NCBI GenBank assembly: GCA_913020045.1
Contig: CAJWBE010000007.1
Location: forward strand, 62,001 to 126,000
Source of the DNA: an uncultured Oleiphilus sp.
GTDB taxonomy: Bacteria > Pseudomonadota > Gammaproteobacteria > Pseudomonadales > Oleiphilaceae
Reading direction: 5' to 3'
DNA length: 64,000 nucleotides
Position numbers and translations under genes: made by a program. Of the stretch, positions 9,534-19,050 are shown piece after piece (within the stretch, counting starts at the first letter, position 1; each line of letters begins with the position of its first letter). The notes beneath the pieces are model-generated. The model searched no databases. It was not told the DNA's origin and saw nothing but the letters and a program-made list of their open reading frames with translations.

Positions 9534-10202
9534 ATGTCTTTGAAAACTGGAAAAATTCGAGAAAAAAATAGCCACGTTATTCTAAGTGCTGCTGAGATCG
9601 AGTTCGTAAAGCATGGCTTTAAGGGCGCCAGCATGCAGGCAATTGCTGACCGGGCAGGCCTCCCCAAAGCGAATGTGCTTTATTATTTCAATACCAAGCA
9701 AGCCCTTTATCAACAGGTTCTTTCTACGATTTCTGCGCGTTGGGACAGTCTGCTCGACGATATCAGTGATCAAGATGAACCTGCACAAGTGCTTACCCGT
9801 TACATCTGCAATAAGGTCGACTTAGCGATCTCTTATCCGAATGCATCAAAGATTTATGCCGCCGAAATTATTCAAGGCGCACCTAATTTACAAGATCAGT
9901 TACGGTCGAATGTACGAGTTTGGTTCAAGGAAAAAACTAAGATCATCGAGTCATGGATCGAAAAAGGAAAGATAGATCCGGTGGACCCCCAACACCTGAT
10001 TTTTATGATTTGGTCGACCACGCAGCATTATGCTGACTTTGAAACGCAAGTGTTGATCGTTAGCAATAAGAGAGAGTATGAAGCGGATGACGTTGATGTC
10101 ATTAAGCAGTTTTTGTGTCAGATTATTTTGAAAGGTATTGGCTTGGATATAGGCTCAATCGAACCTCTTCATATGGAAAATCAGTTCGCATGTTCTCTAT
10201 AG
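9534..10202 (+). CDS. TetR-family regulator, RutR-like
   Basis: This 222-aa regulator has an N-terminal TetR helix-turn-helix (about residues 15-60; MQAIADRAGLPKANVLYYF). Its C-terminal ligand domain resembles RutR-type proteins (PNASKIYAAEIIQGAP, ending near QFLCQIILKGIGL). RutR relatives respond to pyrimidines or purines. The position directly after the purine importer suggests it controls that operon or guaD, but this is inference. I did not find a convincing RutR-like palindrome upstream. A terminator separates it from the importer, so it has its own promoter. Confidence 0.85.
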   Translation: MSLKTGKIREKNSHVILSAAEIEFVKHGFKGASMQAIADRAGLPKANVLYYFNTKQALYQQVLSTISARWDSLLDDISDQDEPAQVLTRYICNKVDLAISYPNASKIYAAEIIQGAPNLQDQLRSNVRVWFKEKTKIIESWIEKGKIDPVDPQHLIFMIWSTTQHYADFETQVLIVSNKREYEADDVDVIKQFLCQIILKGIGLDIGSIEPLHMENQFACSL

Positions 10203-10234
10203 TGCTATCGTCTTTGTGAGCAGTGCCGATCCTA

Positions 10235-11569
10235 CTAGATATCTTTGGCTCGTGCGTCGACGATAGCCTGTTCAATGATAAATAATCGGTCCTGTCCCCA
10301 TACAACCGTATCGCGATATTGAAAACACGGAACGCCCCATAAACCCATCTTTGTTAGTGTGTTCATATTGTCCTCAGCCCATTTGCGCCAAGGTGCTGAG
10401 GTAAAGCTCGCTTGTGGCAAAAGTTGGCGGGCATGTTGCCAAGACAAACCACAGCGCTCAACGATTTGTTTCATTCCTTCATCTGTTTCAGAGCGAATCC
10501 CTTCGGCGTTTACTGCGCGTGCATAAGCGCGCAGATAAGCGATCTCTTTGCCTTTTTGCTGAGCGTAGTTGAACAGGGCATAGCAGCGTTCGACCCCAGC
10601 GCCAAGCGGGTCAGCTACTTTTCCGTAAGGAATCCCATGCCTCGTTGCCTCTCGTTTCGTATCATGGAAGATATACATTTTCTTGCGTTGAGGCACTGCC
10701 AAGCCGCGCATTACCATCGGTAGAACAGGCTTTATATCTAGTTCGATATCGTAAAATTCAGACAAGCGAATCGCATTCTCTAGGCCTAAATATGAGTAAG
10801 GGCTGCGGGCGGAAAAAAATACGGTGAGTTTTGGCATATCAATTTGCGGGCGGTCTTGATGCTGTTCGTCTGCTATCGGAATCTGTGCAGACTGAGTGTC
10901 GATTGATATCTCTGTCAGACGGAACTGTTCGGGGCTTTGTTCCGATTCAGGCAACAAGGCGTTGAGCCGATGTTCTAAGTGATAGAGTCGGTCGAGTCCC
11001 CAATACCACTCACCACCGTAAAAAATCGTGGCGCTAAGGTAATGGCCCAGCTGGGCCAGTTTTTTTTCATTGGCAGCTAGCGTGGTTTTGGTATCAGTCT
11101 GCGCCTTGTTTTCGGCGCTTAGGTCGCCTTCACCCCAAAATTGAGAGAACACATGCTGTGTGTTAGCGAGGGCATCCGGGCCTTTCGTTGCTCGAACAAA
11201 CGCGCCGAGAAATTCACTCACCTTATGCGGGGGTAATCGGGGTTGCATGTCCAAGTTGTAACGCTTGGCAATGTGCAGGCTGTCGCTTAATGCTTGTGTT
11301 TGCCACTGCTGTGGCTGTGGGAACATTTCGTCATCTAATTGATGAACGGCATTCAGCTTAAGTTCTAGAGAGAATCGTTTTACTAGGTCGGGAAGCACCT
11401 GCACGAGCAGACAACTATAGGGGTCATCGAGTTTAAGGAAAACGTCGATAGTATGGGGTTGGCCGCTTAATCGTCGTTTTATCTCGGCGCTGTTGCGCAG
11501 CAATTTTTGTCGCGTTGGGCTGGAAAGCGCAGCGGCGGCCCAAGGCATGATTCGCGAACGTAATGACAA
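10235..11569 (-). CDS. Tandem DsbA-like (HCCA isomerase/GST-kappa type) protein
   Basis: The 444-aa product contains two copies of the DsbA-like thioredoxin fold of 2-hydroxychromene-2-carboxylate isomerases. Copy 1 is residues 40-205 (VFLKLDDPYSCLL, ending YWGLDRLYHLEHRL) and copy 2 is residues 248-440 (VFFSARSPYSYLG, ending VVWGQDRLFIIEQAI). The matching starts (DPYS/SPYS) and ends (WGxDRL) show an internal duplication. Copy 2 keeps the canonical isomerase features, including GVPCF; copy 1 is more divergent. No signal peptide is seen. Family members isomerise chromene acids or use glutathione; the substrate here is unknown. It lies between purine genes without an obvious link to them. Confidence 0.8.
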   Translation of the reverse strand: MSLRSRIMPWAAAALSSPTRQKLLRNSAEIKRRLSGQPHTIDVFLKLDDPYSCLLVQVLPDLVKRFSLELKLNAVHQLDDEMFPQPQQWQTQALSDSLHIAKRYNLDMQPRLPPHKVSEFLGAFVRATKGPDALANTQHVFSQFWGEGDLSAENKAQTDTKTTLAANEKKLAQLGHYLSATIFYGGEWYWGLDRLYHLEHRLNALLPESEQSPEQFRLTEISIDTQSAQIPIADEQHQDRPQIDMPKLTVFFSARSPYSYLGLENAIRLSEFYDIELDIKPVLPMVMRGLAVPQRKKMYIFHDTKREATRHGIPYGKVADPLGAGVERCYALFNYAQQKGKEIAYLRAYARAVNAEGIRSETDEGMKQIVERCGLSWQHARQLLPQASFTSAPWRKWAEDNMNTLTKMGLWGVPCFQYRDTVVWGQDRLFIIEQAIVDARAKDI

Positions 11570-11609
11570 CGTTATTCCCCCTGCTCAAGGCATTCTTCTA
11601 AGGCGTTTA

Positions 11610-12176
11610 CTATGATTGTAGCGACTCAATTTTGTCCGCGATTTCATGCAGTTCGGGACGATTGGCGCGAAGCTCTTCGAGAGTTAGGCCATCAATTTCA
11701 TGGGGAAACACCAACCACTCGTCGCTACTGTGTAAGTAATAATCAGGTACGCGATCTGTTTGATTGTTTGCCGGTTTATAGTACGGCGTCGCAACACGAA
11801 TTTCAGGCGTATTTTTCTTACACGCTCGTTTTAGCTCGACGATTGTCTGATGGATACTGAGTCCGCTGTCGTGAACGTCGTCCACAATTAGCAGGCTATG
11901 CTCACTTTCCAAGCGCTTGATAAGATAGGTGAGCCCATGCACTTGCACCTTTTTTGATCGCTCGCCAATACCCAAATAGCTTGAGGTGCGAATGGCAATA
12001 TGATCGGCCTCAACACCAAGCACATGCAAAAGTTCCTGAACGGCGATTCCCACCGGGGCACCGCCACGCCATACACCAACGATGTAGTCTGGACGAAACC
12101 CGCTTTCAAAGATTTGTAGGCCAAGATTAAACGAGTCTTCGAGAAGCTGCTGGGCGCTGATATAGGTTTTTTTCAT
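11610..12176 (-). CDS. Purine-type phosphoribosyltransferase
   Basis: This cytosolic type I phosphoribosyltransferase of 188 aa carries the PRPP-binding loop LLIVDDVHDSGLS (near residue 98) and the N-terminal GVWRGGAP loop. It transfers phosphoribose from PRPP to a purine base, by family most likely hypoxanthine, guanine or xanthine. The start at 12176 (MKKTYISAQQ) is favoured by AAGG six bases upstream; the frame extends to 12227 without a ribosome site. The neighbourhood (guaD, purine importer) supports a salvage role. Base preference cannot be read from the sequence. Confidence 0.85.
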   Translation of the reverse strand: MKKTYISAQQLLEDSFNLGLQIFESGFRPDYIVGVWRGGAPVGIAVQELLHVLGVEADHIAIRTSSYLGIGERSKKVQVHGLTYLIKRLESEHSLLIVDDVHDSGLSIHQTIVELKRACKKNTPEIRVATPYYKPANNQTDRVPDYYLHSSDEWLVFPHEIDGLTLEELRANRPELHEIADKIESLQS

Positions 12177-12340
12177 GAAATGCCTTGTACTGAATATTGG
12201 TATTGACGCGATTTGAACCGGTAGCAACCCAAAAAGATACCAAAAATATTACTAGGCGAGTTGCTAGTAGTGCTTTTTATATAAAAGCAGTAGGGGAGTC
12301 AATCAGTAATATGGAGAGGAGGAATCGAGGGGTAAAAAGC

Positions 12341-12361
12341 CCCCCGCAACGAGTGCGGGGG
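12341..12361 (-). terminator. Rho-independent terminator after the DUF4397 lipoprotein gene
   Basis: TGCGGGGG and CCCCCGCA form a perfect 8-bp stem with a 5-nt loop. On the minus strand the stem is followed by GCTTTTT. It lies about 20 bp past the stop codon of the minus-strand DUF4397 gene. Confidence 0.85.
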
Positions 12362-12380
12362 TAAGCACGAGCAGAGGGGT

Positions 12381-13838
12381 TTAATTCGTTAGAACAATTA
12401 GGCCTGCAGTAGTGATCGTGGCACCAGCGCTTTCGTCTGCACCGCGAGCGATAATAGATAATACGTTGCCGTTGCTGACTGTTACGCCAAGCGCTTCAAT
12501 GGCGACGGTCGCTGTGCCGGCTGCTGCGACGAAGATATCGTAGTCTCCTGCTGCCAAGTCGACATAACCGCTATCACCTTTGAAAGCAAAGTCAGCGAGT
12601 AATGGGGCTGGGCCGTCAGAGACGATGTTAGCGCTGTTAAAGTCGCCAGCCGCTGCCACATAAACATCGACATTAGCGACCGCAGCTGCGCCGTGAATCA
12701 CTTTAACTCGAGCGTGAGTTGCGTAGGCACGGTTTTCGTCTGCGCTGGTAATTAGCTCGAAGGGTGTTGCGCCGCCTGCTACGTCACCGACTGCTAACAC
12801 CGACGTTTCTGAACCGGGAGCCAGAGTCAGAGTGCCGCTGGTATATACCGAGTCAGCCACGCTATCAGTGTTTGGTGCTACGTCAAAAACATAGTCGCCG
12901 GAAGCAACTAAAGCGTAGGTATCGACGCCTGCTACCACGTCGCCATAAGAAAATGCTGGGATCAACTCAACGGCCGTATTGGCGAAAACTTCTACCTCAC
13001 CAGCGTCTGGTGAAAGGTGAGCGACTTTAGCGCCTGCTTGGGTGTTCGTGTCGAGCAATTCAACTTGCGTTGTGTCATTGATTGCGACCAATTTTACCGG
13101 TGATGCGTCTGATTCTGATTGCGTGGTGGAATTAACCGCAGCGACGATTAATTTCTGACCCGCAAAGCCGCTTAGGTCCAGACTTCCTGAGTCATAAACA
13201 ACGGTATGTTGATCGCCATCAGCCGTGATTCGAACTTGGTATGCTGGCGCCGCGTCGACCGCCGAAGCAAGCTCTGCGCTGTCTTTAAAATCTGCATCGA
13301 TTGGGGTTAAACCACCCAAACTTGCACCAAAACCGGTTACATATATATCAACCGGACCAGCTGCCGGTGCGGCGTGAACAACAGAAATTGCGATCTGTGA
13401 AGCCGATGGTTCATTGACGGGTTCAGCAACGGGTAGCGCTGCTAAATCGCGCTCCGCACCGTCAGTCGCGTCGACGGTGCCCACGGCAAAGAGGGTTGTA
13501 CGCTCACCGTTCGGTAGGGACAAGCCGTCTACATCGATTACGGTTGGGTCGGTGCCTGGGACAATCGCATTGACGTCGATGTCGTAGCTACCCGCGCTTA
13601 GCGTTGCGAAACCTGAATTCTCGCCAAAGTCTAATGCACTGACGCCGGTAGCGCCGTTGAATGTTATGTTAACTGGCGGCGCATCTGGCACGGCGTGAAA
13701 AGCTCGAATATCGGTGCTTGATTGAACTTGAACTGGGTCATCGCTATCGCTACAACCAGCAAGTGCGAGCGCTGAACCGGCCACAATGACGGTGGCTGTG
13801 TTAGAAAAATATCGTTTCATTGGCGTTCTAGTGGACAT
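12381..13838 (-). CDS. DUF4397 repeat lipoprotein
   Basis: This 485-aa lipoprotein has lipobox LALAGC (C29), followed by an acidic SDSDD linker that would favour outer-membrane or surface sorting. The rest is four DUF4397-like beta repeats beginning near residues 43, 148, 268 and 376. Each opens with a strand containing a conserved His (FHAVPDAPPV, VHAAPAAGPV, AHLSPDAGEV, IHGAAAVANV). The composition is rich in Ala, Val, Asp and Gly and poor in Lys. The ATG at 13838 is preceded by GAAGG at 9 bp, better than the internal ATG at 13820. DUF4397 proteins are of unknown function; a surface adhesin or structural role is only a guess. A strong terminator follows. Confidence 0.88.
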   Translation of the reverse strand: MSTRTPMKRYFSNTATVIVAGSALALAGCSDSDDPVQVQSSTDIRAFHAVPDAPPVNITFNGATGVSALDFGENSGFATLSAGSYDIDVNAIVPGTDPTVIDVDGLSLPNGERTTLFAVGTVDATDGAERDLAALPVAEPVNEPSASQIAISVVHAAPAAGPVDIYVTGFGASLGGLTPIDADFKDSAELASAVDAAPAYQVRITADGDQHTVVYDSGSLDLSGFAGQKLIVAAVNSTTQSESDASPVKLVAINDTTQVELLDTNTQAGAKVAHLSPDAGEVEVFANTAVELIPAFSYGDVVAGVDTYALVASGDYVFDVAPNTDSVADSVYTSGTLTLAPGSETSVLAVGDVAGGATPFELITSADENRAYATHARVKVIHGAAAVANVDVYVAAAGDFNSANIVSDGPAPLLADFAFKGDSGYVDLAAGDYDIFVAAAGTATVAIEALGVTVSNGNVLSIIARGADESAGATITTAGLIVLTN

Positions 13839-14169
13839 GAGAATTTACCTTCAAAGTATGCCGTCGTCAGGTGTCGAACCGGCTAATAAAATTATTTTTT
13901 CTTCGAAGCCAAACCGCAAAGTGCTTGTATCGAAGTCGTCATGTGAGCGCTCAGGGAAGATTACGGGGGGGGGTTAAAAATGGATCACAAAAAAATAACA
14001 GCTGTGAGCTGAGTTGTGCTGAAAAGTGTTAGGCATGGTTAGCGTGCTTGCGTGTATTGATCGACTAAGCGCTTGTTTTTTTTAAATTAAATCCTTGAGC
14101 GAATGTCTGTTTTTAGCGCTATACTTTTTAACAAAAGATTATTACAAAAATAAGTTTTAGGAGCCGTCA
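13839..14169. promoter_or_regulatory. 331-bp divergent region with a 9-G tract
   Basis: This region separates the DUF4397 lipoprotein (leftward) from a chemoreceptor (rightward). It holds an uninterrupted run of nine G at 13965-13973, an AT-rich stretch, and a probable chemoreceptor promoter near 14120. I see no gene in it. Confidence 0.6.
14119..14125 (+). promoter_or_regulatory. Probable -10 element of the chemoreceptor gene
   Basis: CTATACT lies 44 bp before the ATG at 14170. TTGAGC at 14095-14100 is a possible -35 at a long 19-bp spacing. The C just before TATACT is the base favoured by sigma-S promoters. Confidence 0.45.
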
Positions 14170-15624
14170 ATGAGCTTAAATCCAGTAGAACATTTCATTA
14201 AAATGTTCTGGCCATCGAAAGAGGTGGAATCAAAGGAGTTGATTGTTCGGTACCGTTTGCAGCTCTATTTTAATTTTTTCTGCTCTTTAGTGATGCTGTA
14301 CAGCATCATTAAGTGGAGTAGAGCTGATTACAATGTATTGGTTTACTCTGCGATTTTTGGCTTTGTTGTCGCTATCGGCAATAGTTTTTACGTTAAAACG
14401 GGGCCTTCTCCTGTCGTCAGTGCAAATATTTTTTTGTTAGGCGCCTTTCCTCATGGCGTTAACATGATCTTTAGCTTGGGAGGCCTCTCCTCGGCACACA
14501 TCTTTTGGATGCCAGCGCTGGTCTGTATTGCATACTTACTGGGGAACAAAAAGTCAGGCCTTTTTTGGTTTGCATGCGGGGTAGCGGTGGTACTGCTGAT
14601 TATCTATTGTGACAGGCATAACGTGCCTCTACCTCAGTTTGAATTTACCGAAAAAGGAAAAATTGTCGATACCTATTCTGGTTATCTTCTCCCCATGTTA
14701 ATTATTTGGTTGGCACAAAGTTACTCCTACCGAATCAGAGAGCAGTCATTTCAAGAAGCAATGGCCGCTCAGCAATCTTCAGCCGATTTGGCGGAAAACT
14801 CGCAAGGCAACTATGAACGCTTAGGGATCATTCTCGACGAGGCGAAGCACACCTGTGAAACGCTCGCGAAATCAACAGAATCTCTCGCTAGTAACTTGTT
14901 GAATATGAATGATTCGAGCAATCAAATTAGCGCCGGGGTGCAAGAGCAGGTAAGTGCATCGGCTGATATCGGTTCGACGGTAGAGCAAACAGTCGAGACG
15001 CTAGAGCAAAGTTCATCAATGGTTCAAGAGATGAGGGACTTTACTGATCAGACGGAAAAAAATGTCACCTCTACGGCCAACTCTATGCAAGCAGCGACGC
15101 AAAGCATGGAAAAAATTAAAGAACGTTTTACCAATATAGAAGGGGTAATTAGCGTCATTTCTGATATCGCTAGCCAGACTAACTTATTGGCATTGAACGC
15201 CAGTATTGAGGCGGCGCGCGCGGGCGACAAAGGACGCGGTTTTGCAGTGGTGGCGGATGAGGTAAGAAGTTTGTCTATTCGATGCGATGAGTCTGCGCGT
15301 GAAATTACCGAAACAATCAAACAAGCGGCCGTCGATGTGGCAGAAGGCGCTGACCTTGTGATGGGGTCTGCCAGTGTTCTAAATCAAACAACAACGTCGG
15401 TAAGAGATGTGTCGGCGAATATTCGAAGCCTGAACGATGTTATTGTGCGTTTGAATGACAATATGCAGGGCGTCGCTAATGCGACGCAAAAAGTATCTGA
15501 TGTGAGTGATAGTAATGCGATGTCTGCGGAGTCGCTGTTGGTCGCGACTAACGACCTGACAATAATGAGTGAAGAGCTGTGCGGCGTTTCAGATACTTTG
15601 CAGCAGGTGGTCAATAACAGCTAA
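14170..15624 (+). CDS. Methyl-accepting chemotaxis protein with multi-pass membrane sensor
   Basis: This is a 484-aa chemoreceptor. The first 190 residues hold about six hydrophobic segments separated by very short loops, so there is no large periplasmic domain and sensing is probably within the membrane. There is no HAMP domain. The cytoplasmic signalling domain includes the conserved hairpin tip ([18 protein letters not shown], then [12 protein letters not shown]), which binds CheA/CheW. TTTTAGGAG precedes the ATG. The next gene, a REC-REC-kinase, starts 41 bp downstream on the same strand, so the two are likely co-transcribed. No cheA, cheW or cheB is present here. Confidence 0.92.
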   Translation: MSLNPVEHFIKMFWPSKEVESKELIVRYRLQLYFNFFCSLVMLYSIIKWSRADYNVLVYSAIFGFVVAIGNSFYVKTGPSPVVSANIFLLGAFPHGVNMIFSLGGLSSAHIFWMPALVCIAYLLGNKKSGLFWFACGVAVVLLIIYCDRHNVPLPQFEFTEKGKIVDTYSGYLLPMLIIWLAQSYSYRIREQSFQEAMAAQQSSADLAENSQGNYERLGIILDEAKHTCETLAKSTESLASNLLNMNDSSNQISAGVQEQVSASADIGSTVEQTVETLEQSSSMVQEMRDFTDQTEKNVTSTANSMQAATQSMEKIKERFTNIEGVISVISDIASQTNLLALNASIEAARAGDKGRGFAVVADEVRSLSIRCDESAREITETIKQAAVDVAEGADLVMGSASVLNQTTTSVRDVSANIRSLNDVIVRLNDNMQGVANATQKVSDVSDSNAMSAESLLVATNDLTIMSEELCGVSDTLQQVVNNS

Positions 15625-15665
15625 TGATAGTTAATCCTCATAAATTCAACCGATAAGGGTTCCTA

Positions 15666-17120
15666 ATGCCAGATTTGGTATTGATGGTCGAAGACAGTCG
15701 TTCGTTTGCGGCGACTGTGTCCACAGCAATTCGGGAGGCGCATGGCTACGAGGTACTCGTGGCCTACGACTTTGAACAGGCAGAAATGCTTGTGAAAGAA
15801 CATCGCGATGACATATTTGTGGCGATCACCGACCTGAATCTCCCCGATGCCCAAGACGGCGCCGCCGCAGAACTAATGGCGAATGAGGGGATTCCCTGTA
15901 TCGCTTTTACGGGTAACTACAGCGATAGTCTGCGAGAGATGGTGCATAGCATCGGTGTGGCCGACTATGTCCTGAAAAAAGATCGTCATGATATCGACTA
16001 TGTCGTAGGGATGGTTCGTCAGCTATGGCTGAATCGCAAAACGCATGTTTTGGTGGTGGACGATCAAAGTTCAGCACGCGCTTACCTAAAAGTGCTGTTG
16101 GAGCGGCAATGCTATCAAGTCACAGAGGCCGCCAGCGGCGCTGAAGCGCTGCGTTTGCTAGAAGGCAGTGACTTTAGAATGGTGATGATCGATATTGTCA
16201 TGGAAGGGATGGATGGCTTTGAGCTGTTAAATCAAATACGGCGAAGTGTTGATGTTTCCAAAATGGCAATCATCGGCTTTTCAGGGAATGCATCGCCTGA
16301 AAACATTGCTCGGTTTATCAAACATGGCGGAAACGACTTCTTGGCAAAACCGTTTGAGCCCGAACAGGTTACTTGCCGCTTGAATACCAACGCACAGCTG
16401 CTTGAGCGTTTTGACCGATTGAATCAATTGAATGAACAGAAGAATGAACTGTTGGGGATGGCGGCACACGATATTCGCGGCCCGCTGGGGGTTATCTTAT
16501 CCGGAGCTTCGTTACTGAAGCCTGAAGTGTCGTCCGATCGCGGGAATTTATTGGTTTCTATGATGAGCGAGGCTGCTGAGCAAATGGAGTCGCTGCTCGA
16601 TGGCCTGCTAGATATCAGTGCAATACAAGACGCGACAATCTCCATCAACAAAGAAAAAGTGTTACTCAGCGAGTTGGTAGAACACGCCGCTCGAATGAGT
16701 GAACTGATGGTGAATGATAAGTCTCAAAAACTAACGCTTAGTATTCCGCCAGATAAAGTATGGGTAAATGTGGATCGGCTGCGAATGCAGGAAGTGCTGC
16801 ATAACCTTATATCGAATGCTGTCAAATACTCACCTCGCGGCGGGACGTTTGAACTATGTTTATCTAGCAATCATGAGCAAGCTAGGGTTCAGGTAATTGA
16901 CGAGGCGGGGGGCATACCGGAATCAGAGCGACATTTATTGTTTAAACCCTTTGCCAAGATCTCCACTAAACCTTCCGATGGTGAGCGCAGTACGGGCTTA
17001 GGACTTTCAATTTGTCATCGAATTGTCGACTTACACAAAGGGACACTGCGTTATAAAGAAAACGCTAATGTTGGTAGTGTGTTTGAGATTCAGCTGCCGT
17101 TATGGCGAGAACAAGCCTGA
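15666..17120 (+). CDS. Two-receiver sensor histidine kinase (REC-REC-HisKA-HATPase)
   Basis: This soluble 484-aa protein has two receiver domains in front of a kinase. REC1 spans about 1-120 (phospho-acceptor D56) and REC2 about 126-245 (D176 and K228). The dimerisation/phospho-transfer helix carries H268 (AAHDIRGPL). The ATP-binding domain has N384 (LISNAVKYS), a slightly unusual G1 box (IDEAGGIP) and G2 box GLGLSI. No membrane segment or sensor domain is present, so input probably arrives as phosphate on the receivers. It follows the chemoreceptor gene and may form a pathway with it; that link is inferred. Confidence 0.9.
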   Translation: MPDLVLMVEDSRSFAATVSTAIREAHGYEVLVAYDFEQAEMLVKEHRDDIFVAITDLNLPDAQDGAAAELMANEGIPCIAFTGNYSDSLREMVHSIGVADYVLKKDRHDIDYVVGMVRQLWLNRKTHVLVVDDQSSARAYLKVLLERQCYQVTEAASGAEALRLLEGSDFRMVMIDIVMEGMDGFELLNQIRRSVDVSKMAIIGFSGNASPENIARFIKHGGNDFLAKPFEPEQVTCRLNTNAQLLERFDRLNQLNEQKNELLGMAAHDIRGPLGVILSGASLLKPEVSSDRGNLLVSMMSEAAEQMESLLDGLLDISAIQDATISINKEKVLLSELVEHAARMSELMVNDKSQKLTLSIPPDKVWVNVDRLRMQEVLHNLISNAVKYSPRGGTFELCLSSNHEQARVQVIDEAGGIPESERHLLFKPFAKISTKPSDGERSTGLGLSICHRIVDLHKGTLRYKENANVGSVFEIQLPLWREQA

Positions 17121-17243
17121 GCAGGACCGAGGGAGTTTTCCTTCAGTCCTTTGCTTGATGTCAGTTTGGGGGCGTCAAGGTTGGTTAAACTTTTGGATTA
17201 CCGCGACATGGTTAAAGCGGCCCCATCAATTCGAAAGTGAGCC

Positions 17244-18863
17244 CTAAACCTTGAATTGAGACGTCGCAACGTTTAGCGAATCGGATGTGCTTAATAGTTT
17301 TTGAGCGACCGAGGCTAGCTCTTGATACGAACGCTCTGTGGTTTCAGACGAATCGTACATATTGGCAATGATTTCACTGACGTTATTCACCACAAGACTT
17401 TGCTCTTCTGTGGCCGACGCGATGGTTAAGCTCATCGTGTTGACGGCTTCAATGCGAGACTTAATTACATTCAATGCTTCACCCGTTTCTAGGGCTTGTT
17501 TTTCAGTAACCAATGACTGGTCTTTAGCGATCGTCATGGCCGTCACTGTTTCTGCGGCCGTGCTTTCCAAGCGTTCTAATACTTCTCGAATTTCAGTCGT
17601 TGCGTCGCCTGTTTTAGACGCTAAGGCACGTACTTCATCTGCGACCACGGCAAAGCCTCGGCCTTGCTCGCCGGCGCGGGCGGCCTCAATCGCAGCATTT
17701 AGTGCTAGAAGGTTGGTCTGTTCAGCAATACTAGAGATAACATCTAGAATGCTCGCAACGTTGTCGGTGTCCTGAGCCAGTTTTTCGACCATCATAGAGG
17801 CATCGATAATTTGTTGGTTCAGTTTTTCAGAGTTATGAATGGTGCCTTGAACAATGCTCAAGCCTTGCGTTGCTTGTTCGTCGGTCTCGCGCATGGCGTC
17901 GCTAGCTTGGGTTGCTGACTGGCTAATTTCGGCAATCGAAAGCGTAATTTCGGACATGGCTGTCTTGCCTTCATGTGCTTTTTCAAGTAATTCTTGCGTG
18001 GCTTGCTGAACGGTTTTTGAGTTTTGTTCTAGTTCATTAGAGGCTTCGGATAAAGGCACTGCAGATGAAATAATGCTCTGCACAATTCCCGACAGCTTTT
18101 CCATAAATAGGTTGAAATTAGTCGCGGTTTTACCCAGCTCGTCAGCGCCAGAAACATCAATACGATGGCGCAAGTCACCCGAGCCTTCAGACAGCTCACC
18201 TAGTGAGTCACGCACAGAGATAGCCGTGTTACTGATCGCTCGCCCTATTGAAAAAATTAAGATCGCTAGGATGATAAAAAATGACCCGCTCACTGCTGTG
18301 GTTAAGAATAGCGATGACTCTCCGCTGTCTACTGCCTTGGTGATGGTTTGCTTAAAAAAGTTATCAATCTCTTCATGGTATTGCGACAAAGCTTGGTTAG
18401 TCTTATCGAAGAGCTCTGCTTTGTTAGCAATTTTTCCTTGCAGCGCGGCGAAATCTGGTTCGCCGTTTAGCATCTCATCCACGATAGGTACCGCAACGTT
18501 TTTATAAGCGTTAACGTTACTGACGATGGTGTTTAAGCTTTCGGCACGGCTGTCATCGATGACTTTTAATTGGTCCAAGTTTTCTAGCAGCATTGAAATC
18601 GCCGCCTCGCCTTGGTTTTTAAGGTCTTCTTCGCCAAAACTCACCGCTTGCGTCAGCAGCTCATCGGCGCGTTTGAGCAGCGGCGTGTTAACGGTAGAAA
18701 GCTGAACAGAGTCGTAAACCTTCTGCTCTAGCGTAATAAGGTGTTCTTGTGTATCGAGCAGCGAAGCCCTGCCAATGAAAAGATTGATCACGAGTGCCAT
18801 GGCATACACAACCAATATCAGCATGATCTTACGAAAAACTTGTAGGTCTCTAAACCAGTTCAT
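17244..18863 (-). CDS. Methyl-accepting chemotaxis protein (four-helix-bundle sensor, HAMP)
   Basis: This 539-aa chemoreceptor has the classical layout: membrane helix 1 (about residues 12-30), an all-helical periplasmic domain (about 31-185), membrane helix 2 (about 186-207), HAMP (about 207-260) and a cytoplasmic signalling hairpin. The tip reads [24 protein letters not shown]-like and is complete. The periplasmic ligand is unknown. It is convergent with the upstream REC-REC-kinase and lies downstream of the small binding protein gene on the same strand. A terminator at 18996-19035 makes it a separate transcription unit. Confidence 0.93.
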   Translation of the reverse strand: MNWFRDLQVFRKIMLILVVYAMALVINLFIGRASLLDTQEHLITLEQKVYDSVQLSTVNTPLLKRADELLTQAVSFGEEDLKNQGEAAISMLLENLDQLKVIDDSRAESLNTIVSNVNAYKNVAVPIVDEMLNGEPDFAALQGKIANKAELFDKTNQALSQYHEEIDNFFKQTITKAVDSGESSLFLTTAVSGSFFIILAILIFSIGRAISNTAISVRDSLGELSEGSGDLRHRIDVSGADELGKTATNFNLFMEKLSGIVQSIISSAVPLSEASNELEQNSKTVQQATQELLEKAHEGKTAMSEITLSIAEISQSATQASDAMRETDEQATQGLSIVQGTIHNSEKLNQQIIDASMMVEKLAQDTDNVASILDVISSIAEQTNLLALNAAIEAARAGEQGRGFAVVADEVRALASKTGDATTEIREVLERLESTAAETVTAMTIAKDQSLVTEKQALETGEALNVIKSRIEAVNTMSLTIASATEEQSLVVNNVSEIIANMYDSSETTERSYQELASVAQKLLSTSDSLNVATSQFKV

Positions 18864-18990
18864 TGGGTTTACCTTGTGTGGTTAGGTCTTATTAATATTT
18901 CTTGTACTTCACAGTGCGTTAGCGCCGTGGTTTGAGTTTTGCCTTAGCTGCTGAGAGTACTTATAGGTCTGAATAATAAAAAATGATACT

Positions 18991-19035
18991 AAAAACATTC
19001 ATTAGCGAAGATAACGTCACCTTAGCTAATGAATG
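18991..19035 (-). terminator. Rho-independent terminator after the PBP-like gene
   Basis: CATTCATTAGC (18996-19006) pairs perfectly with GCTAATGAATG (19025-19035). On the minus strand the stem is followed by five T (18991-18995). It lies 15 bp past the stop of the small binding protein gene. Confidence 0.8.
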
Positions 19036-19050
19036 CGCTACGTACTTACT

